DNA from: Batillaria attramentaria
Lineage: Eukaryota; Mollusca; Gastropoda; Batillariidae
Assembly: GCA_018292915.2 (NCBI GenBank)
Contig: JACVVK020000060.1
Span: forward strand, 2,080,501-2,144,500
Direction of reading: 5' to 3'
Length of the DNA: 64,000 bases
The notes below the pieces were generated by a model. The model was not told the origin of the DNA and made no database searches. It saw only the letters and a program-made list of their open reading frames with translations. Shown here in pieces: positions 13,382-21,300 of the stretch. A program made the translations under genes and the position numbers. Position 1 is the stretch's first letter; every line of letters begins with the position of its first letter.

Positions 13382-16300
13382 GTAGAATGAAAAAGTGTAC
13401 TGACAGGGAATAGCTGAAATGACGCGTATGCAGAGGGCGCATGTACTAGTGGCTCCAAATTCTGTTATCATTGCACCCGCAGCTTGCCTTACTAAGTGTG
13501 AGACAGAGAAACCTGAGAGTTTCCCAGGTGTTCTGACGCTCTGACGAGAGGAGAGTTGAGGGGCTGGGTGGGAGGGGGGTGGGGTGGGGGGAGGGGGGGA
13601 GAAGTAGGGAAGGCCGGGGAGCAGTTAGCGGAAGCAGGTTAATAAGCCATCGACCTGTGACCGTTCTTACCGGGCTTGTTGAGTGAATCATTCGCCGCGC
13701 GTAGGGAATCGGTAAAAGATTGGGGGCGAGGAATTTAAACCCAGTTTGAAGGTTTTTGTCAGCTCAAGTTCTTCCCACTGACCGACCAACTGCAACATTT
13801 CGAATATTGCTGAAGGTGTAGGTTGAAATAGAGTGGGGGAGGAGGGTGGATGTGTTTGTATGATGGTAACAACAAAGTAGCAGGTTCGAGGAAACTTTCT
13901 TTTCAGAAGCCATGACATCCATTCGCCTACCTTCTTTGAGAGGGTAAATGCCGTGAAACTTTAGTTTTTATGCACAACAACCCCAAACAGTGATGACTTC
14001 AGACATGGATTGGTATGCCGGGGGTGCTTAACATTTATCCACAATCGCTTGTTCCTTTGGCGTCAGTGTAGGGGGCTACATGCTGCCAGACACACAGTCG
14101 GTAAGGTGTTTGAAGGTCCTGACATTTTTACCGCAGGCACTTGGCCATACTTGTGCTTGGAGTGCATGTCAGCAGTTGCTGGTACTTGTGCACACAGACC
14201 ATCCACTGTCTTTCATGTTTAACTCACATATGAAACAAGAGTAAGTCTACGTAATAGCCCTCTCTTGTTTGGGAGTCTGAAAAACAAAACAAAAACACAA
14301 CATTGTTGAACGTGCCCCATCAGTGCCTTCCAAGTGTGTATACAGTGTGCAGTTACTTTAGTGGTATATATGTGAAAAGAGTAAGTCTTTGTGATAGCCC
14401 TCTGGGAATCTGAAAAAGAATCCCATTGTTAAATGTGCTTCATGCCAGCTAAATGTGTATAGAGTGTGCAATTGACATGGGATTAAGTGAAGTGGTTAAG
14501 GTGTCTGACTTCAGATCCTGATGAGCCTGGGCGGTTCGAGTCCCTGGTGGGCAGGAATATGGTGGGATTTTTCCTATCCAAATCGAGTCAAAATCACGTG
14601 CAGGCTCGTTTATGGAGCTTGTCTTGCCCTTGTGAACATACGCACGCACAGCATCAAGTGTGCACGTTGAAGATCTCATTCCGAATGGGAGGGACCTCGG
14701 AATGAAAAAAAAAAACACAAAAAAACACACACACGCTATGCATGCAAGAAGAAAAAACAAACAAACACAAAAAAATTGGTTGGCGCCATACTATGGTGCA
14801 CCCTGATTTCCCTTGCCATGGTATTCGGACTATAGAATATATTCTATCTATATACCAATTACTTTAGTGGTGACCGGGGGGGGGGGGGGGGGGAACCAAC
14901 TTGGATGTCTTCTACCGATTCATTAGTACCTGCGATTGCAGGAACCAGTACCTACAGATCTATAAGGGGGCGGTGTGACTGGCATAGGAATTGTCTGAAC
15001 CCCACACCTGACCTGTAGCAGGGCCAGAGCAGCTGCTGTATCGGTGTTGTTACCGCCTGCTGCTGCGCACAAGGTGCGGGCTAAGAATAGGCTCCCGCAG
15101 TTTTCTTTCTGCCCCTAGTCAGGATCATCACAGAGCTTCATCACCCCTTCACCGCCTTCTCGCGCTTGCGTACCAGTGTGCACGTTAATGTGCACGTCTG
15201 CATCAAACAGGCGCTATGGTCACGCCTGTAGGTCTGTGTCTTGAAGGAGACGGAGGGTCAGTGCACCAGAAGGGAAGGTCTGGGTGCGGATGAGTCACAC
15301 GTGCTCCTCAAGATGTGATCAGGGTGAACTGACAGAACTGGGAGGGCTTGATCTACCTTTCACAGTGCTCCTGTCTACCTTTCCAACAAAGCCTGCCTCT
15401 GTTGTGCGTGTCGGTGGCGAGGGTGGGGATCAGAACATCAGATATTATTCTTAGCATAAACCTCTCGCTCTCCCTGTTGGCAAACGTGTTTTGACAGTGC
15501 TAAAAATACTTCCCAGTGTAAATCAAGATATGATAAGATTTATTCGGCTTGGGTTAAGTTTCACAGACCTGCAGTTTTAAAAACTGAGTCGGGGTTATTC
15601 AGACAAAAGCAAATAAATATTCAGGGATGGCAGCAATCATCTCAACACCATGCACATAACAGCTCATTTGCATGAATATATATATGGGAACAATGAACAA
15701 AAAAGCCAGAGTTCTGTTAAATGCATCAGCTGGCACAAGGGAATCTGTTAGGGTTTTTTTTTTTTTGGGGGGGGGGGGGGGGTAAATGTTATCTATACAA
15801 TATAGTGGAAACTATGAAATGAAAATCAAACCAGAGTTGCCAAAAGGATACAAGGACCATACCAGTAAACCTGATCTTCACATATTGTCATTTACTCCCA
15901 AGTAACACAACCGTGACTTTTTAGTCAGTTTGAATATAAGATGCAAGCCTAACCGTGGTGTTTGGGTACATTTTATGGTTTTGGTACATAAATGTACTTC
16001 TGTACCTGGCACACATGTGCAGTGCACATGTTTACAGTTATGCTTTTGATAGTATAACATTTTTTTCACTTCATTCATATTGTGATTTTTTTTTGTTTTT
16101 TTGGCTGTCCTCAGAACACAAGTTCACGGTTCGGTCGGTACTCTTCCTCAGACGTGCCGTCAGATTCATCCAGCCGCCGTCCAGGGTCTTACTCTGAGTA
16201 TTCCCGTTCTACTTCAGCACTTGACACAGATTACAAAAGGGTAAATTTGGTATGCTTTGTAATTTTATGAGCGTTTCTGCTTGTGATTGTCTTTTCAAAC

Positions 16301-19300
16301 ATAGGCACTTCTAAACAAGTCGTTCATCTTGAACCATCACGCCCATTTACTCTGGCTTCCTCACAGCCAGTTGATTTATGTTTTTGTTTTTCTGATATGT
16401 GTGATTGCCTTTCTGATGTAAGTGATGTAAAGTTACTGTTGTTCTTGTGCAGTTGTACGAGGAGGAGAAAGAAGAGAACGGCCGACTTCGAAAGGAACTG
16501 GACCAGTGTAAGAAAGAGCTCCTGGAGGCCAAGGCCGAACTGGACAAGATCATGCGCCGCAACGAGTCCACACGCAACTCTGATTCCACCGACAAACGGG
16601 TCAGTGCAGTGATTACAGTTTTGGAGGAGTGAAACACTGTTCTGGCGTTGTCCTTACACTTATCTGTGAAGTGTTTCCACTTCCACACAGTATCTAGACT
16701 AAAAGTAACAGCAAAGTGCAGTGATCAGATGCACAAGATCCTGCATTTTTCAGGTTGGGATATGAGGCACTTGCAATTCTAATAAGGCTCATTATCATCA
16801 CTAATTGTGATGATGTCATAGGCTGCCTGATTTTTCTGAAAAAGCAAAAAAAAAAAATTGCCTGGTGAAATGATTGCATTGATTGATGTGGATGAAATGG
16901 AAAGAACGTACATGTATTGCTGAATTGGTCATCTTTGTCTCGCTACCGACAGCATTGCAGACTTACAATGTTAAACATGCTTTTGTGTCTATGCATGTAT
17001 GTTCAAAAAATGCACCTGGAGCTGTGTGTTGAGGTTTACTTTTTCTTGTCCATCCCCACAGGAAAAGAGGGCGCTGGAACGCAAAGTGTCTGAGTATGAG
17101 GAGGAATTGAAAGTAAGTTTTTGTGCAGATGATTTTTCACTTCATCAGTACATGTACCCACTATTGTCATCATTCAAATCTTCTTCTTTCTCTGTCATTG
17201 CATCGTTTCTTTTTGTCACCATGGTAGCTTTGCACTTCCTCATTGTTGTCATTCAACAGTACTGGGTGTGAAAATTTAACCAGACCTCAGTGTATGTTGA
17301 CTTAGTGTTCACATGCTCCTGTCATCTTTGTAACATGTTGTCATACTGTGAACTGACAAGTTGTCCTTTGCTGTAGAAGACATTTTAAAAAAACAAAACT
17401 TTGAAACTCACCACACCTCATACGTTGTCTGACTTCTTGCATACAAGTACTGGAGTGTCAACATGTTTTACTGTTTCCTTAGATATGGTGTTGGAGAGAC
17501 ACACCAAAAACATGTTCATAATTAGGTCTTTCTGAGCTGATCAACTTCTTTTAGTTGTAGGCAAGGACACTTTTCCGTTGTCCGTTTTTAGTAGAATTCA
17601 TATTTCAATGCCTCTACCCCTCTATCTTCTTATGTTGTTGAAACTTAATTATAAGAAAATTGATACCATGTCAGATAGATATCCTGTGTGTATGACATAC
17701 ATCTTCTTATGCAAACATACAGTCTCCTGGTTATACTTACATTTCAGCAGCTTGCATACCAGTAATTTCCCAGAAAAGAAACTCTGAAAGATTTTAATGG
17801 AAATTTGATTACTTTCTCATTTCTGTACTCACTCAAAAAACAAAAAAACAAAAAAATTGTCATCGCTTTTTGAAAAAAAAAATTTCTGCACCATATGTGA
17901 TGTGTGGGCCACCTTTCCTCTTTTTATGTTACAATTTTTTTTCTTCCTTTGTTTTTTTTGTTTTGATTTGAAATGTTGCTTACATTTTGAGTTAGGTAGT
18001 CCCTTTTTTTTTCTCTTTTTTTTGGAAAGCGCTTTGCTTTGTAGGAATATTTTTTTCTTTGCTGAGATGATGATAGAGCTCTCCTTCACACTGATTTGGA
18101 AGAACATGGTTTGATGTGTGTCTGATGCAGTCCTTTTTTTTTTTGGTCATGTCTCATAATTTTGCCACCAGGTGCTCCACCTTTCCATGGGTGTGTTAAT
18201 GCCATAGCTCAACAAAGCCACAAACCCCCCCCCAAAAAAAAACCCCCATCAACTTGAAAGTGTAGTGAGCTTGATGTATGATCCATAGTGTTTTTGAGAT
18301 TCTTTTTATTAGGTGTTTACTGAAACAATTCATGAGTGCAGCTTAATTCAAACTCAGTCTGTTGCATAATAAAGGAAAAATGCAGTCTCCCTTTGATCAG
18401 ATTTTTTCTTTCACCCATTCCTAAACACATCAACCAAAAGTAAACGCTAACATACAACAGGTTCTATATTTTCTTTGCACTTATGTGTGTATTCTTATCA
18501 AAATCGTTTGTTGTAGCTGTGGAATCCTTTATTTGATATTACTTAGACCTATCCAAGTTGTGTCAATGTTACCTACTCGGCTAAAAGAGGATTACTGTGT
18601 ATTTTAAGGCGTAAAGCATTGATTGCAGTCTTTCATATTTTTGTGGCTTTGTATCACCAATTTCTCATAACTTTTGTCCTTTTTCCAGCAATTGGAGAAA
18701 ATTAAGGCGGAAAACAAAAAACTTAAAGAGGAAAATAGGGCTCTGTCTCGAGTGGTGTCCAAACTGTCGAAATAGGTAACGCTGGCACCGTGCTTAACAT
18801 TTCTTTTACCCCCTTTTTGTTTCCGTTTGCCAAGGGTGCTCGGCGCATGCTCCAAATCCTCTGACCTTGTAACCAGGGCTCGAAATTTCTTTTAATCACT
18901 ACATTTTTTTACAATGTTTATTTCCTGAATTCTTTACACAGAGACTTTATGTGTAGTTGTTTTTTTTTTCGTTGGGATGATATTTAGGTATGTACACCTT
19001 CAGAGGGTGATTTCAGCTAAAATTGTGTTACAGTCTTTTGCTGCCATTGGCTAGCAGCATATTCGGAACTTCTTCAGAGATGTTTCTTTTTCACTGAATG
19101 ATATATGTGTGTTTGTGCGTGTTTTCATTTTCGTAACTGCATGTCACCAGCCAAGAAGACCTGACAGTGTCTTGAAGGTGGAATGACCAGGATGAATTTC
19201 TGACTGTCGCTTTAACAAGAAAGAACAATTACTGTTTAGTGGTAAATAAATTTCGAGCCCTGCATGGCCTAACCTGTCGCATGATCACAGCTCCTCCCGC

Positions 19301-21258
19301 ATAGAGCTAGCCTCCTTCTCCAGCTTCGAAAAGAAAGAAGAAAATGGTAAAAAACAACAACAACAACAACAACAAAACTCTTGTCATTCTGTTGGTTTCA
19401 GTCCTCTAGGTCACTTACAATAGGTGGAGAAGGAGATGATGTAACAACTTACAACTGGTATTGGAAGGATGATAAATACTTGCCTCAACTCAGTGCGAAG
19501 ATGTGTATACACGTATAAAATTAAGATTGTCTGCAAAGTTGTCTATGCTTTTATATCATTACGATATCTGCAGAACCAACATTCAAATGTTCATCAAAAT
19601 GGACAAATTATGTCAAAAAACTTGCCAGACTTTGAGTTCAGATAATCGCTTGTAACAGACCTTGTATGATTTTTTCCTGTTCAATTACACAGAAAATTTC
19701 ACACACTTTCTGTACATACGTCTTTCTTTAGTGCGTTTTTTCCCCGTAATGTGGCAGATTGTACAAAATCCACCACATTGGAGGAATAGGCCTTGCTTGG
19801 GCTTTCCCGTCGTGCTTTCCATGGAATCATTGTGTTGATAAAGTATCACAAAAGGATAGTTCCTTTCTCAAATACTGTTTTATAGTACATGTAGAAGATT
19901 TCTACTTGTGGAATTCTTCCTGTGACCTAAGGCACACCTCCATCTGCTCCTAGTCTTACATGTTTGTAGATAATTTGAAACTTAACTGCTGGTAATAGGT
20001 CACAAGTGGGGGGGGGGGGGGGGGGGGCGGATGTTACATTGTGACCAGCAAATAGGTTCTTGCTTAGGTCAGTTCACAGTACCAGTTTCACTCTTGTCAG
20101 GATGTCATTTCTTATAAAAACTCAAAAGTGATGGCTTTTCTTGTTTGTTTGTTTTTCTCTGTATACATTACAACCTGTTGGTAGTTTGAACTAATACAGC
20201 TTCTGTGCGTCAAGACTAATGTGTGTAATGTTTATAGAGTGTTATTTGACATCAGATCTAATGGTGTGTTATATTTATAAAGAGTTATTGGTGCTCAGTC
20301 GGTGTCAAATAATGGTTTGTTTGGTTTATTTATCTGTACATTTGCTGAACAAGAGAGTGGTTGCGACTGGTTATTTCAGTGTGCCAACTATTGAACTAAC
20401 ATCGAACATGGCTTGTAAAGACAGAAGTGATTGAACTGGAGCTTCTTGTTAATTTGCATGTTTAACAACTGTACAGCTGTGGACAGTACATAACAGTATT
20501 GTTTTCTCAGTCGTATGTCAAACTTGTATTTTGGCCACATTAAATCCTTTACCTGGCCTAAGTTGGTATATATATATATATATATATATTGCTGTTAGAA
20601 TAAAAGTAGTTTTCCAGTAGGGCTGAAGGGGTTTGGGGGATCTGGGGATGGGGCTGTGCTCCAAACCCAAATTGGCCTCATGTACACAAAATGATGGATA
20701 CAAACTGTTGTTGTGGAAAGATTCTTCCGCATACCCCTCACATTGTCCGGCCAAGCACTGCCAGTTATACCCCAGTAATTTATATTTATGTCTGTTCCTG
20801 TGGAGTCTCAGTGAGATTGTATGTTGTAGGATGATGTACACAGGTAAACACTTTGTGTGAAAAGCTCTACACTTCCTTCGTTTAACCCTGGTAGTGCTGA
20901 GCCCAGAACATTCTGTGGCTTTTTTGAGCAGAAGTTAAATTACTTGTAATTCAGCAAGACCAGGGTTAATGCGCATGTACACAGTACATGTACTTAAAGC
21001 AATTCAGTGGTTCCCAAGGTTTTTTCTCCCTGTTTTTGCAACGCTGCATGTCATACATGATATGTAGAGAGCAATTCTTGTATGTACATGTATATGTATA
21101 CAAGTTTTGCATGCAGTGCACTCATACTGGAACTTCACACTCAGATTGGAAGTGCCCCTGATTACAAATAAGAGGTTAAAATTACTGGTAGATCAGTGAT
21201 ATGGTGACATGGTGACAAACTGATCACAGGTGTAAATTCTCTGTCAGTGTGTCTGTCT

Positions 21259-21300
<42 letters not shown>

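Larger units (their letters stand above)
12754..16114. other. PPP1R12A intron
   Basis: Microsatellites, a 140-bp duplication, a SINE, G tracts at 14876-14893 and 15768-15782. No further exon identified. Confidence 0.6.
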
